The notes: a model not told the origin generated them from the letters alone. A stretch of 51,551 nt of DNA from Pseudomonas indica NBRC 103045 (GCF_002091635.1 NZ_BDAC01000032.1:1-51551), one strand, 5' to 3'. Counted from the first letter of the stretch, positions 26,823 through 34,268 are shown. Numbers and translations are program-made.

Positions 26823-27311
26823 GTGGACACGCCCAACCTCACCCACCGCCCCGCCACGGACGACGACCTACGCCAAGTGGTCGACTTCGTGCAGACACCG
26901 GACGAACTCTTCTTCGCCTACCCCAAGGGCACCTGGCCACTCACCGTCGAACAGCTCGCCGCCGCCCGCGCCGAGCGGCGCGGCAGTACCCTTGCACTGC
27001 TCGACGGCCGCCCCGCCGGCTACGCCAACTTCTACCAATGGCATCCCGGCGAAAGCTGCGCCCTCGGCAACCTGATGATCGCCCCCTGGGCCCGCAGCCG
27101 GGGCGTGGCGCGCTACCTCATCGGCGTGATGGAGCGACAGGCCCGCGAGCACTTCGATGCCCGCCGCCTGGACATCTCCTGCTTCAACGCCAACGCCGCC
27201 GGGCTGCTGCTCTACACCCGGCTCGGCTATACGCCGAAGGAAGTCGTCGAACGCAGCGACCCGCAGGGCCAGCGGGTCGCCCTGATCCGCCTGGAGAAAG
27301 CCCTTGGTTGA
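26823..27311 (+). CDS. GNAT-family N-acetyltransferase
   Basis: 162 residues with a GTG start at 26823, seven bases after the upstream stop and preceded by GAGG. GNAT features: HRPATDDDLRQVVDFVQTPD at the start, LGNLMIAPWARSRGVARYLI as the acetyl-CoA loop (R/Q-x-x-G-x-A form: RSRGVA), and CFNANAAGLLLYTRLGYTPK as the C-terminal motif. The substrate is unknown. Its stop overlaps the start of the DsrE-like gene, implying coupled translation. Confidence 0.85.
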   Translation: MDTPNLTHRPATDDDLRQVVDFVQTPDELFFAYPKGTWPLTVEQLAAARAERRGSTLALLDGRPAGYANFYQWHPGESCALGNLMIAPWARSRGVARYLIGVMERQAREHFDARRLDISCFNANAAGLLLYTRLGYTPKEVVERSDPQGQRVALIRLEKALG

Positions 27312-27672
27312 TGCGCAGCGGGTCCTCATTCTGGTCGCCAGCGGCCCGAGCACGCCCGCGCGCTGCGCCGCACCCTTCCACGTCGCCACCCTGCTCGCCT
27401 GCATGGACGCCAACGTCACCCTCTACCTCACCGGCGAAGCCACCCAACTGGCCCACCGAACCGTCGCGGAAAGCCTGCGCGCCGTGGAAGGCGGCGAGCC
27501 CGTGCTGCATTTCATCCAGCAGGCGAAGCACGCCGGCGCCCGCCTGCTGATGTGTCGCCAACCCGGCGTGCCCCTGGACCCGGAGGCGCTGATCGACGAA
27601 CTGGATGAAATCGCCAGCGGCGGCGAGCTGGCGCAACTCATCCTCGAATGCGACAAGGTGCTCAGCCTGTGA
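27304..27672 (+). CDS. DsrE/TusD-like sulfur-relay-type protein
   Basis: 122 residues with a TTG start at 27304, overlapping the GNAT stop by eight bases; GGAG at about 27293 supports it and no in-frame ATG is available. QRVLILVASGPSTPARCAAP and VATLLACMDANVTLYLTGEA match the DsrE fold. A cysteine in ARLLMCRQPGVPLD is at the place where DsrE/TusD proteins keep their sulfur-carrying Cys. It overlaps the GcvH-like gene by four bases. Such proteins bind persulfide; the acceptor here is unknown. Confidence 0.72.
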   Translation: MVDAQRVLILVASGPSTPARCAAPFHVATLLACMDANVTLYLTGEATQLAHRTVAESLRAVEGGEPVLHFIQQAKHAGARLLMCRQPGVPLDPEALIDELDEIASGGELAQLILECDKVLSL

Positions 27673-28133
27673 ACCTGCACGGCCTGGACTTCCCCGAGGG
27701 GCTGCTCTACGCCCCCGCTCACAACCTCTGGCTGCGCGAAGAGGCGGACGGCAGCGTCACCCTCGGTCTCACCGCCTACGGCTGCGCGCTCTACGGGCAG
27801 ATCTTCGCCTTCACCGCCAAGCGCCCCGGCACCCGCATCGAGGCGGAGCGCAGCTTCGGCGTGGTGGAATTCGCCAAGGCCGCCGCCTCGGCGCGCAGCC
27901 CGCTGGCCGGCGAACTGCTGGAAGCCAACGACGCCCTGCTGCAACGCCCCGGCCTGATCAACCGCGACTGCTACGGCGAAGGCTGGATGGTGCGCCTGCG
28001 CCCGGACGACTGGCCCACCCAGCGCTCCGCCTTCCTCCAGGGCGAAGCAGCCGTGGCGGCCTTCGCCGAACGCATGCGCCAGGACGGCTTCGACCCCGCC
28101 GACAACGGCGTGCAAGCGCTGCGAACCGACTAG
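27669..28133 (+). CDS. GcvH-like lipoyl-domain protein
   Basis: 154 residues from a GTG at 27669 that forms a GTGA overlap with the DsrE-like stop; an in-frame ATG at 27648 is the alternative. It aligns by eye with glycine cleavage H protein across the lipoyl domain: PAHNLWLREEADGSVTLGLT, RSFGVVEFAKAAASARSPLA with Lys70 at the lipoylation site, and RDCYGEGWMVRLRPDDW at the end. No glycine cleavage genes are nearby. Coupling to a DsrE-like protein recalls the lipoate-binding proteins of sulfur-oxidising heterodisulfide-reductase-like (sHdr) systems, but no hdr genes are here, so that is only a hint. Confidence 0.75.
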   Translation: MNLHGLDFPEGLLYAPAHNLWLREEADGSVTLGLTAYGCALYGQIFAFTAKRPGTRIEAERSFGVVEFAKAAASARSPLAGELLEANDALLQRPGLINRDCYGEGWMVRLRPDDWPTQRSAFLQGEAAVAAFAERMRQDGFDPADNGVQALRTD

Positions 28134-28222
28134 CCTCCGACACGGTCAGTAAAGGGGCTGCCCACCATCAAGGACGCCCCCATGAACGTAATGCTGGTCA
28201 CGTTAAGTCATGCACGTTTGCT

Positions 28223-28248
28223 CCCCTCTCCCGTTTACGGGAGAGGGG
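28223..28248. repeat. CCCTCTCCC-type hairpin repeat
   Basis: CCCCTCTCCCGT and its complement make a 12-bp stem with a TT centre. A sister copy (11-bp stem) lies at 44806-44829. The sequence to 28315 continues with related CTCTCCCC words. The 38-codon frame starting at 28181 reads through the repeat and is not a gene. Confidence 0.6.
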
Positions 28249-28344
28249 CTGGGGGAGAGGGTCGAAAACACCGAGAAACTGCCGGCTCACCTCTCCCCAA
28301 AGGGGCGAGGGACTAATCACGCTTAAGTGGACAGTATTACGCCC

Positions 28345-28965
28345 ATGAACGACCTGACGCCCCCTACCTTCGATGGCCAGCAGTGGAGCAACGCTGCGGA
28401 CGACCCGATCCGCATCGAAGCCCCCCGCGAAGAGTGGCCGCAGCGCTACGACGAAGAAGCCGCCCGCATCCGCGACGCCCTGGCCGAGCGCGGCATCGCC
28501 GGCGTGCGCCTGGAACACTTCGGCAGCACCGCCGTGCCGGGCCTGGCGGCCAAGCCGATCATCGACATCCTGCTCATTCCCCCGCTGGACGCCGACTGGC
28601 AGCGCCTGGTCGAACCACTGGAGGCGCTTGGCTACCAGTTCTGGCGCAGCAACCCGGCGACCCAGCGGATGTTCTTCGTCAAAGGCATGCCACCCTTCGG
28701 CCAGGGCCGCACCCACCACGTCCACGTCATGGGCCTGGACGAAGCCGACCGCCACCTGCTGTTCCGCGACTATCTGCGCACCCACCCCGAAGACGCCCAG
28801 GCCTACGCCTGCCTCAAGCACGAACTGGCCGAACGTTATCCCCACGACCGCGAGGCCTACACACGCGGCAAGGACGCCTTCGTCGCCACCCTCCTCGGCC
28901 GCCAACAAGCCGCCATGTCCGCCCCGGACCAAGGCGGCCCGGTGATACCCGACGCCCAGCCGTAG
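28345..28965 (+). CDS. GrpB/UPF0157-family protein (nucleotidyltransferase fold)
   Basis: 206 residues from the ATG at 28345; a GTG at 28327 is an alternative start and neither has a good ribosome-binding site. The signature is LEHFGSTAVPGLAAKPIIDI, a GS motif followed by the D-x-x-L segment of the UPF0157 family, whose fold resembles nucleotidyltransferases. THHVHVMGLDEADRHLLFRD is the second conserved block. Biochemical function is unknown; some relatives are fused to dephospho-CoA kinase. It stands alone, after the hairpin repeat and before the accessory region. Confidence 0.8.
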   Translation: MNDLTPPTFDGQQWSNAADDPIRIEAPREEWPQRYDEEAARIRDALAERGIAGVRLEHFGSTAVPGLAAKPIIDILLIPPLDADWQRLVEPLEALGYQFWRSNPATQRMFFVKGMPPFGQGRTHHVHVMGLDEADRHLLFRDYLRTHPEDAQAYACLKHELAERYPHDREAYTRGKDAFVATLLGRQQAAMSAPDQGGPVIPDAQP

Positions 28966-28981
28966 TCCGGCGCGGGCCAAT

Positions 28982-29052
28982 CCCGGATTGCGCTGGGGCT
29001 TATCCGGACTACAACGCCGCTGCCCTACCGTAGGGGAAAATTCATTCGTCCG
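28982..29052. repeat. REP cluster, both families
   Basis: CCCGGATTGCGCTGGGGCTT (from 28983) is a second-family copy ending in TATCCGGACTAC at 29012. A degenerate first-family copy, GTAGGGGAAAATTCATTCG, starts at 29030. They mark the point where base composition falls. Confidence 0.65.
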
Positions 29053-29126
29053 CCTTAAAGCGATTCGGAACCTGCATTGCTCAGCCTTATACGGGGAGGC
29101 TTTCGAAACCCCTTATAACCAGCACT

Positions 29127-29211
29127 ATAATGCTGACTAAAATACTCTATCAGCATAATTCCGGCACTTTATTGCTGATATTGGCAAAACGAGATACCTT
29201 TTCAGCATTAA
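29127..29211. promoter_or_regulatory. Four operator half-sites upstream of hipA
   Basis: ATAATGCTGA (29127), TCAGCATAAT (29150), TTATTGCTGA (29169) and TCAGCATTAA (29202) alternate in orientation, making two nested inverted-repeat pairs in AT-rich DNA 25-110 bases before hipA. They are the likely binding sites of the cognate HipB-type antitoxin and give autoregulation (inference). Confidence 0.6.
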
Positions 29212-29235
29212 AGTTCTGACTCAAAAATCCGCGAT

Positions 29236-30552
29236 ATGCCCGAACAACTCACAATACAAACCTACGTCGACGGCCAATGGCACGACGCTCTGGTGCTCAC
29301 TGTAGAAAACTCCAGAAAGGTCGCCGAGGGGGCTTGCTCGGTCGCCTACCACCAAGCCTATCTCCTGCAATTCCTCGACAAAATCGATTCGATTTTCGAG
29401 AACGCTGTTAGCGTGAACGTGCCGATGAACTGGACGATCGCTCGCGGCATCGGCTACCCGGCGTTCGTCTATGACATCGTGCCTGCCGGTGCCGCCCGGA
29501 GATCGCTGGAGGCCCGCTTTTCCAACGAAAAGCCGGAGGGGATGGACATGGAGTTTTTTCTCCTGAAGCGTTGTTCTCCCGCGCCCATCGGACATCTGCG
29601 GGTAAAGGAATCCTTCGAGCATATAGACCAGGGGCGGACCATCGCTTTTTCGCGCGCGGAGGTCGTAGAGAGAACGAACGAATTTCTGGAATACGCCTAC
29701 GAGCTGGGCGCGGCTATCGGCGGCGCCACCGGCGCCCAGGGCGAAGCGCCGAAGCTGCTCATGGCCGAGGATGCCAACGGTGGGCTGCATGCCGATGCCG
29801 TGTTGCCGGATGATCACGTCAAACGCCATTGGCTCGTGAAATTCGCCCGCAACCGAGTGACCGAGCGTGACAAGAACATCCTGCGTGCCGAATACCACTA
29901 CTACAAAGCGATCTCGACGCTGGGACTGAATACCCTCTCAACGGACGGGCTGGCGCTCGAAGAGGCTGAAAAACCCAGCCTTTGGATGCCCCGCTTCGAC
30001 AGACGCATCATCAATGGCAGGGTAGAACGCCTTCCCATGGAGTCGATCTACTCGATCTGCGGGAACACCGTTCCAGGCTCCCCGATGAAGCATGAAGAGG
30101 TGCTGTATCGCCTGGCCAACCTTTGGCGGGAAAACCAGCAAACCGACGAAATCGAGGATTTGGTATTCGAGTACGTGCGGCGCGACCTGCTCAACCGCAT
30201 CCTGGGTAACTCGGATAACCATGGCCGGAATACCTCGGTCATCCGTTACCAACAACGTTTCCAGCTGGCGCCCATCTACGACCTCGCTCCGATGGTGCTT
30301 GATCCGGAGGGCGTCACGCGGGTCACCAAATGGGAGAGCGAGCGGCAAGGCTCGCCCAACTGGGAAGCTGTATCTGCGGCCCTCAAGGGGCTGATCGCCC
30401 CGGATACCCTGATGCGTCGTTTGAAAGGCGCAGCCCAGGAATTTCGAGCCCTTCCCAGCCTTCTGACGGACCTTCCGGAAGAAGTACTGAAGGCTCGTTC
30501 GATCCCCCTCAACAACCTGGATACCCGCCTGGGTGAATGGGGCCTGCTATGA
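29236..30552 (+). CDS. hipA: HipA-like serine/threonine kinase toxin
   Basis: 438 residues. The HipA kinase landmarks are visible: glycine-rich loop GGATGAQGEAPK (162-173), VKFARN with ATP-binding Lys202, catalytic RILGNSDNHGRN (321-332), and the metal-binding YDLAPM (348-353). HipA kinases arrest growth by phosphorylating glutamyl-tRNA synthetase in E. coli; the target here is unknown. At the place of the autophosphorylated Ser150 of E. coli HipA, my alignment by eye puts Gly163, with Thr165 two positions later. The gene precedes its antitoxin, the reverse of classical hipBA, and overlaps it by four bases (ATGA). GC content is below the flanking DNA. Confidence 0.88.
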   Translation: MPEQLTIQTYVDGQWHDALVLTVENSRKVAEGACSVAYHQAYLLQFLDKIDSIFENAVSVNVPMNWTIARGIGYPAFVYDIVPAGAARRSLEARFSNEKPEGMDMEFFLLKRCSPAPIGHLRVKESFEHIDQGRTIAFSRAEVVERTNEFLEYAYELGAAIGGATGAQGEAPKLLMAEDANGGLHADAVLPDDHVKRHWLVKFARNRVTERDKNILRAEYHYYKAISTLGLNTLSTDGLALEEAEKPSLWMPRFDRRIINGRVERLPMESIYSICGNTVPGSPMKHEEVLYRLANLWRENQQTDEIEDLVFEYVRRDLLNRILGNSDNHGRNTSVIRYQQRFQLAPIYDLAPMVLDPEGVTRVTKWESERQGSPNWEAVSAALKGLIAPDTLMRRLKGAAQEFRALPSLLTDLPEEVLKARSIPLNNLDTRLGEWGLL

Positions 30553-30902
30553 ATATCCTCACGCCCGAAGAGCGCCAGAAACTGCTCGAAGACATCCAAC
30601 TGCAGAACACACTGGGCAAGGAGACGCTGGGAACGTCGATACGTCGTCTGCGCCTAGAGATGACCGGCCTCGATCAAGAAACCTTCGCCGCCATGTGCAA
30701 AATCTCGACGAGAGCGCTCTACCAGTTGGAAAGCGACAAAGGCAACCCGACCCTCAACACCCTCAACGGCATTCTGCGACTGTTCGGTATGAAGATGACG
30801 CTCGGCTCGATCAGGAGCGCCCCCATCATTCCGACAGAGACGCGCACCATAACCAAAAAGCGCGGCACACGGCCGGCCTCGAAGATCAGACAAAACGGAT
30901 AA
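30549..30902 (+). CDS. hipB: HipB-like XRE-family antitoxin
   Basis: 117 residues from the ATG at 30549 in the ATGA overlap with hipA. Helix-turn-helix: IRRLRLEMTGLDQETFAAMC followed by ISTRALYQLESDKGNPTLNT. The usual HipB features, a DNA-binding domain then a short beta strand (MKMTLGSIR), are followed by a basic Ser/Thr/Lys-rich tail ending KKRGTRPASKIRQNG that could be a flexible protease-sensitive end. It should neutralise HipA and repress the operon through the half-sites upstream of hipA. Confidence 0.85.
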   Translation: MNILTPEERQKLLEDIQLQNTLGKETLGTSIRRLRLEMTGLDQETFAAMCKISTRALYQLESDKGNPTLNTLNGILRLFGMKMTLGSIRSAPIIPTETRTITKKRGTRPASKIRQNG

Positions 30903-30971
30903 CAGAGATTGCTGAAACCACAGCCTGGACCGAACCGGTTTATGTCACCGAAGCATGCCCCGACCTCTCCC

Positions 30972-30992
30972 GTAGGGGCAAATTCATTCGCC
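30972..30992. repeat. REP palindrome (degenerate)
   Basis: GTAGGGGCAAATTCATTCG followed by CC; one mismatch in the palindrome. Lies between hipB and the orphan regulator. Confidence 0.55.
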
Positions 30993-31092
30993 TAGCTGGC
31001 CCAAGCGTTCGCCTGAGGCTGCATCGACCATAGAAGTCCAAGTTTAAGGTTTCATCCAATGAGATCCTATCCAAGATAAGATCGTATTTAAC

Positions 31093-31146
31093 AGCACCTT
31101 AAATTTCGAGCGAATTCATAAGGTGCTATTCTGGATACCGTTATCC
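31093..31146. promoter_or_regulatory. Two operator-like inverted repeats before the orphan HipB-like gene
   Basis: AGCACCTTA (31093-31101) and TAAGGTGCT (31119-31127) are perfect 9-base arms 17 bases apart. CTGGATACCGTTATCCAG (about 31131-31148) is a perfect 7+4+7 palindrome containing GGATA/TATCC, the half-sites known for HipB-type operators. Both lie within 85 bases of the gene at 31175. Confidence 0.6.
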
Positions 31147-31174
31147 AGCCTAAGGCACCACCACAGGCAACCTT

Positions 31175-31498
31175 ATGAAAGGCTTCTTTCCTGTCCAGTG
31201 CACCACGACCCTGCACAAAATCGGCCTTCTGGTAAAAGAAGCCAGGCTTCGCCTGAGCATCCGGCAGGTCGATCTGGCCGAACAAGCAGATATCTCCCTG
31301 CGTGCCGTACGGCATATCGAGGCAGGGAATGCCGAGGGTGTATCCCTGCGCGACTTCATGATGGCCTTGTTCACACTGGGCATCACCGACCGGGTTTTCC
31401 AGAGCCTGAATGAAGACCCGGCCTTCACCTCCCGATTCCTGGACACGGCCGGGGACAAACGCGTCCGCCTGCCCAAGAGCCGGTCGGAGGACTTCTGA
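31175..31498 (+). CDS. Orphan HipB-like XRE-family regulator
   Basis: 107 residues. The helix-turn-helix is IGLLVKEARLRLSIRQVDLA followed by EQADISLRAVRHIEAG, and the end VRLPKSRSEDF resembles the tails of HipB-type antitoxins. It differs from the hipB 0.6 kb upstream. GGAGG at 31486-31490 and an ATG overlapping its stop (TGATG) are exactly the signals expected for a downstream toxin, but that frame stops after ten codons, so the partner seems deleted. Confidence 0.75.
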   Translation: MKGFFPVQCTTTLHKIGLLVKEARLRLSIRQVDLAEQADISLRAVRHIEAGNAEGVSLRDFMMALFTLGITDRVFQSLNEDPAFTSRFLDTAGDKRVRLPKSRSEDF

Positions 31499-31530
31499 TG
31501 GCCAGTGCACTGCCCGAGTTACCGGGATAA
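31498..31530 (+). pseudogene. Ten-codon remnant of a coupled downstream gene (possible hipA)
   Basis: The frame reads MASALPELPG and stops at TAA. It has a strong ribosome-binding site and the coupled TGATG start, yet encodes almost nothing. The simplest reading is the start of a deleted toxin gene; it is too short for identification. Confidence 0.35.
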
Positions 31531-31567
31531 CGGCCTGGGCCGGCTTCACCACCGAAACCAAGCAAAC

Positions 31568-31726
31568 GCACCACACCTCGACCGTAGGAGCGAGCACTGC
31601 TCGCGAACAGGCGCCACCCGCAGACACACGGCGAACACTTCTTCTGTAGGGCAAATTCATTCGATCTCAGCTCGGTGATTTCCCTGGGGCCTTGCCGGAC
31701 GTCGGCACGTCCGTGTGCGCTTCGTC
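31568..31726. repeat. Left direct-repeat block flanking the BRCT gene
   Basis: Contains the 26-base sequence starting GCACCACACCTCGACCGTAG (31568-31593), identical to 33225-33250; REP-like copies at 31584-31608 and 31646-31664; and a 61-base stretch at 31666-31726 that matches the 3' end of the regulator gene at 33397-33457 with six differences. The last is therefore a fragment of that gene's tail (encoding the SGKAPGKSPS ending on the minus strand). Confidence 0.75.
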
Positions 31727-31810
31727 ATGCTGGGCCTACACGCGGCCTGTTAAATTGTGATGGCTTTATGATCTCACCCCTGCATGGCTCTTTCCCAAGG
31801 ATGAACCGTT

Positions 31811-33142
31811 ATGTCATCGCTCTATTTGAATGTGTATGTACAGTCGGACAACGCCACTTCCCAAGCAGCCATTCGCCAGTTCGTGGACTATGTGAATGCA
31901 CAGGATTACGAGGCGGTCGAGGCCATGGATGCCGAGGAGAAACTGTATGACGTCGACGACATCCTGGCCTCCCCCATCGAACTACGCGACCAGAACGGCG
32001 TACTCCATCTGATATTCGAATCATCCAGTTCACTCGAGGTCGAGGTACTGGTGGATTTTTTCCGTTACCTCGGCGCGGTCGGGGTCGAGATCAGCGCTTT
32101 CGACTCCAGCTCTGGCGGAACTTTCTACGTGGATGGTCAGGGCGAGTATTTGGACGACTACGCCGCCGGTTCCTGGAAATGGCTTCCCGCCCCCAACTCG
32201 GGGTTTGTGGGGCAGTACGTGGTGGTCACTGGAACCTTCGCCGACTACACCCGCCCGGCGCTGGAAGAGTTGATCAGCCAGAAAGGCGGCAAGGTTCAGA
32301 AATCGGTCAATGGCAAAACCACGCTCTTAGTGATGGGCGCAAAACCAGGGGCCGATAAGACCGGCAAAGCTGAATCCCTGGGCATAAGGATCATGGAAGA
32401 AGACGAGCTGCTGGATGTTCTTGCGGGTGGCGATACGCTCTCCGTCGATACTGGCGCAGCCGAACCCGAAACACCGGATGCGCCGATCATCGCCTATCAA
32501 TATTGCTTCCCTCCCAAGGACAAGGCTGTAACCACCTTGCCCAGTGAAGTCCGCGAGGAACTCATCGCACTACTACGGACAAATGGCTACCTCAATGAGC
32601 ACTATTACAAAGTTCAGCTGGATAACGCCCGAGAATGGCATCCCACGGTAGCCGCCAAATTCCGTGAATATCGCCGCGCAAAAGATATTCCCGTAGAGGC
32701 TCGTGGCCCTCTCGCCCCCCGATCGGCATGGGACATTGCAAATCTTTTTCAAGATCACAATACCCTTATCACCAGCTATGCCCCTTACATCTACGAGGCG
32801 GACAAGAAAGGCTACGGCCACGCGCTCGCGCAGATCGCACACTACTCGGGTATGCCCTTGGGAGATATCCGGTATGCCCCCAAGGCGGGGACCCAAGGCA
32901 GCTTCAAACTTGAATGCACATTTGAGGGAAAGGCCTTCGGGACCAGCTTCAAATATTCTCCGGATACTTTCCCCAAACCCTTCTTGCGCTTGCTGCACGA
33001 CATGGCCGCACAGAGCACTTCATGGGATTTCATCTTCATCTCCCGCAACGGGGAGCGAGCCTACACAGTCATTCCATCGGCCCTGGCACAAGGCCTTGCG
33101 CGGCACGGCTTTCTTAAACCGCTTTACAGGAGCGCCCTTTAA
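31811..33142 (+). CDS. BRCT-domain protein of unrecognised architecture
   Basis: 443 residues beginning MSSLYLNVYVQSDNATSQAA. A BRCT domain is clear at about 131-205: GQYVVVTGTFADYTRPALEE, then LISQKGGKVQKSVNGKTTLL and LGIRIMEEDELLDVL, closest in style to the BRCT of NAD-dependent DNA ligase. The N-terminal ~125 residues (acidic) and the C-terminal ~220 residues (ending LARHGFLKPLYRSAL) match no family I know. No ligase or nuclease motif is seen. BRCT domains bind DNA ends or partner proteins, so a DNA-related role is plausible but unproven. AAGGAT nine bases upstream supports the start. GC is lower than the core genes, and direct repeats lie on both sides. Confidence 0.75.
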   Translation: MSSLYLNVYVQSDNATSQAAIRQFVDYVNAQDYEAVEAMDAEEKLYDVDDILASPIELRDQNGVLHLIFESSSSLEVEVLVDFFRYLGAVGVEISAFDSSSGGTFYVDGQGEYLDDYAAGSWKWLPAPNSGFVGQYVVVTGTFADYTRPALEELISQKGGKVQKSVNGKTTLLVMGAKPGADKTGKAESLGIRIMEEDELLDVLAGGDTLSVDTGAAEPETPDAPIIAYQYCFPPKDKAVTTLPSEVREELIALLRTNGYLNEHYYKVQLDNAREWHPTVAAKFREYRRAKDIPVEARGPLAPRSAWDIANLFQDHNTLITSYAPYIYEADKKGYGHALAQIAHYSGMPLGDIRYAPKAGTQGSFKLECTFEGKAFGTSFKYSPDTFPKPFLRLLHDMAAQSTSWDFIFISRNGERAYTVIPSALAQGLARHGFLKPLYRSAL

Positions 33143-33224
33143 GATGGCCGCTTTCTCGTCACGGATACCGCCGTGGCGGCCATAACGGTCAAGTTTCCGA
33201 ATGGCGGGCCGAATCGGTGCGCAT

Positions 33225-33381
33225 GCACCACACCTCGACCGTAGGAGCGAATTCATTCGCGATGGGATGACGATGCTGCCGCGTCAGTCGCGAATGAATT
33301 CGCTCCCACAAGAATGGCCCAGGTGTAGGGGCGAATTCATTCGCCCAACGAAGCACCGCGGGCGGATAAATCCGCCCCTAC
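33225..33381. repeat. Right direct-repeat block and REP cluster
   Basis: Begins with the 26-base sequence shared with 31568. It then holds four REP copies: GAGCGAATTCATTCGCG-type at 33241 and its inverse near 33289-33308, GGGCGAATTCATTCGCCC at about 33329-33346, and GGCGGATAAATCCGCC at 33361-33376. This is the densest REP cluster in the window. Confidence 0.75.
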
Positions 33382-33397
33382 CGGTTCCGGGCAAACC

Positions 33398-33685
33398 TCA
33401 GCTCGGTGATTTCCCGGGGGCCTTGCCGGATGCCGGCACGCCTGGGTGCGCTTCGTCGTATTCGGGGCTCGTCTGCCCGATTTCCGGGGCGATCTGGCCG
33501 CTGGCGAGCCAGAGCGCGTACTGCGGGTAAATCTTCACCAGCACATCGATTTCTTCGGTGTTCATTCTGACGGCGCGCTTGCTGATGGTTTTCCACCGTT
33601 CATGGCTTGTTTCGCCAAGCTGACTGAGCCTCTTTGGCCCCACCATTCGGAGCAATCGTATTGCCCTATCCAGGATCTCATCCAC
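33398..33685 (-). CDS. Small regulator-like protein, tandem family copy 1
   Basis: 95 residues from a GTG at 33685, three bases after the stop of the previous minus-strand gene. The domain reads DRAIRLLRMVGPKRLSQLGE, then HERWKTISKRAVRMNTEEID and LVKIYPQYALWLASGQIAPE. The helical pattern with a conserved S-K-x-A-x-R-x-x-T-E-E-I/L block suggests a compact DNA-binding fold as in phage repressor-like proteins, but I cannot name the family. The same domain occurs twice in the next gene and once at 34382. Its 3' end is duplicated as a fragment at 31666-31726. Confidence 0.6.
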   Translation of the reverse strand: MDEILDRAIRLLRMVGPKRLSQLGETSHERWKTISKRAVRMNTEEIDVLVKIYPQYALWLASGQIAPEIGQTSPEYDEAHPGVPASGKAPGKSPS

Positions 33686-33688
33686 GAT

Positions 33689-34240
33689 TCAGCCTCGGCC
33701 ATCATCTTGTGATGATGGCTCAAGATGAGCCCCATCGTACTCAGGACAGGTTTGCGCAATCTCCGGGACAACTTGGCCGCTAACCAGCCAGAGAGCGTAC
33801 TGGGGAAAAATCTTGACCAGCACACCAAGCTCTTCGGTACTCATTCGGATCGCGCCTTTGCTGATGTTCCTCCAACGCTCGTAATTCGGCCCCCCAAGCT
33901 GACTGAGTTTCTTGGGGCCCATCATCCGAAGCAATGGGAGAGCCCTGTCTCGCGTCGATCCCATGGATTCATGCGGGCTGGAAACTGGCTCGAGTGGTTC
34001 ACGCTGCGTCTCATCGTACTCAGGGCTCGTCTGCCCGATCTCTGGAGCAATCCTGCCACTGGCGAGCCAGAGTGCGTACTTCGGGAAAATATTTACCAGA
34101 ATATCGATTTCTTCCGTGCTGACCCGGACCGCTCCCTTGCTGACGCTTCTCCAGCGCTCGTAATCCCCGCCATGATTGCTGGCCTTTTTCGGGCCTATTT
34201 TTTTGATCAATAGGCGAGCTCTATCAGCAGACGTCGTCAT
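33689..34240 (-). CDS. Regulator-like protein with two fused copies of the tandem domain (copies 2 and 3)
   Basis: 183 residues. Repeat one: DRARLLIKKIGPKKASNHGG, YERWRSVSKGAVRVSTEEID, YALWLASGRIAPEIGQTSPE. Repeat two (about 95-170): DRALPLLRMMGPKKLSQLGG, YERWRNISKGAIRMSTEELG, YALWLVSGQVVPEIAQTCPE. The linker EPVSSPHESMGSTR joins them, so this is an in-frame gene duplication and fusion. ATG at 34240. It reads directly into the copy-1 gene, forming an operon, and two palindromes lie just upstream at 34269-34303. Function unknown. Confidence 0.62.
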   Translation of the reverse strand: MTTSADRARLLIKKIGPKKASNHGGDYERWRSVSKGAVRVSTEEIDILVNIFPKYALWLASGRIAPEIGQTSPEYDETQREPLEPVSSPHESMGSTRDRALPLLRMMGPKKLSQLGGPNYERWRNISKGAIRMSTEELGVLVKIFPQYALWLVSGQVVPEIAQTCPEYDGAHLEPSSQDDGRG

Positions 34241-34268
34241 AATGGATAAATTTTCACCAAAGGATATC

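Noticed and set aside
28181-28315. Short frame starting MNVMLVTLSHARLLPSPVYG
   Set aside because: It runs through the CCCTCTCCC hairpin repeat; such frames appear wherever that repeat occurs.
28223-33381. Clustered palindromes considered as a CRISPR array
   Set aside because: Spacing is irregular, units are of several unrelated families, and no cas gene is present; they are REPs and operators.
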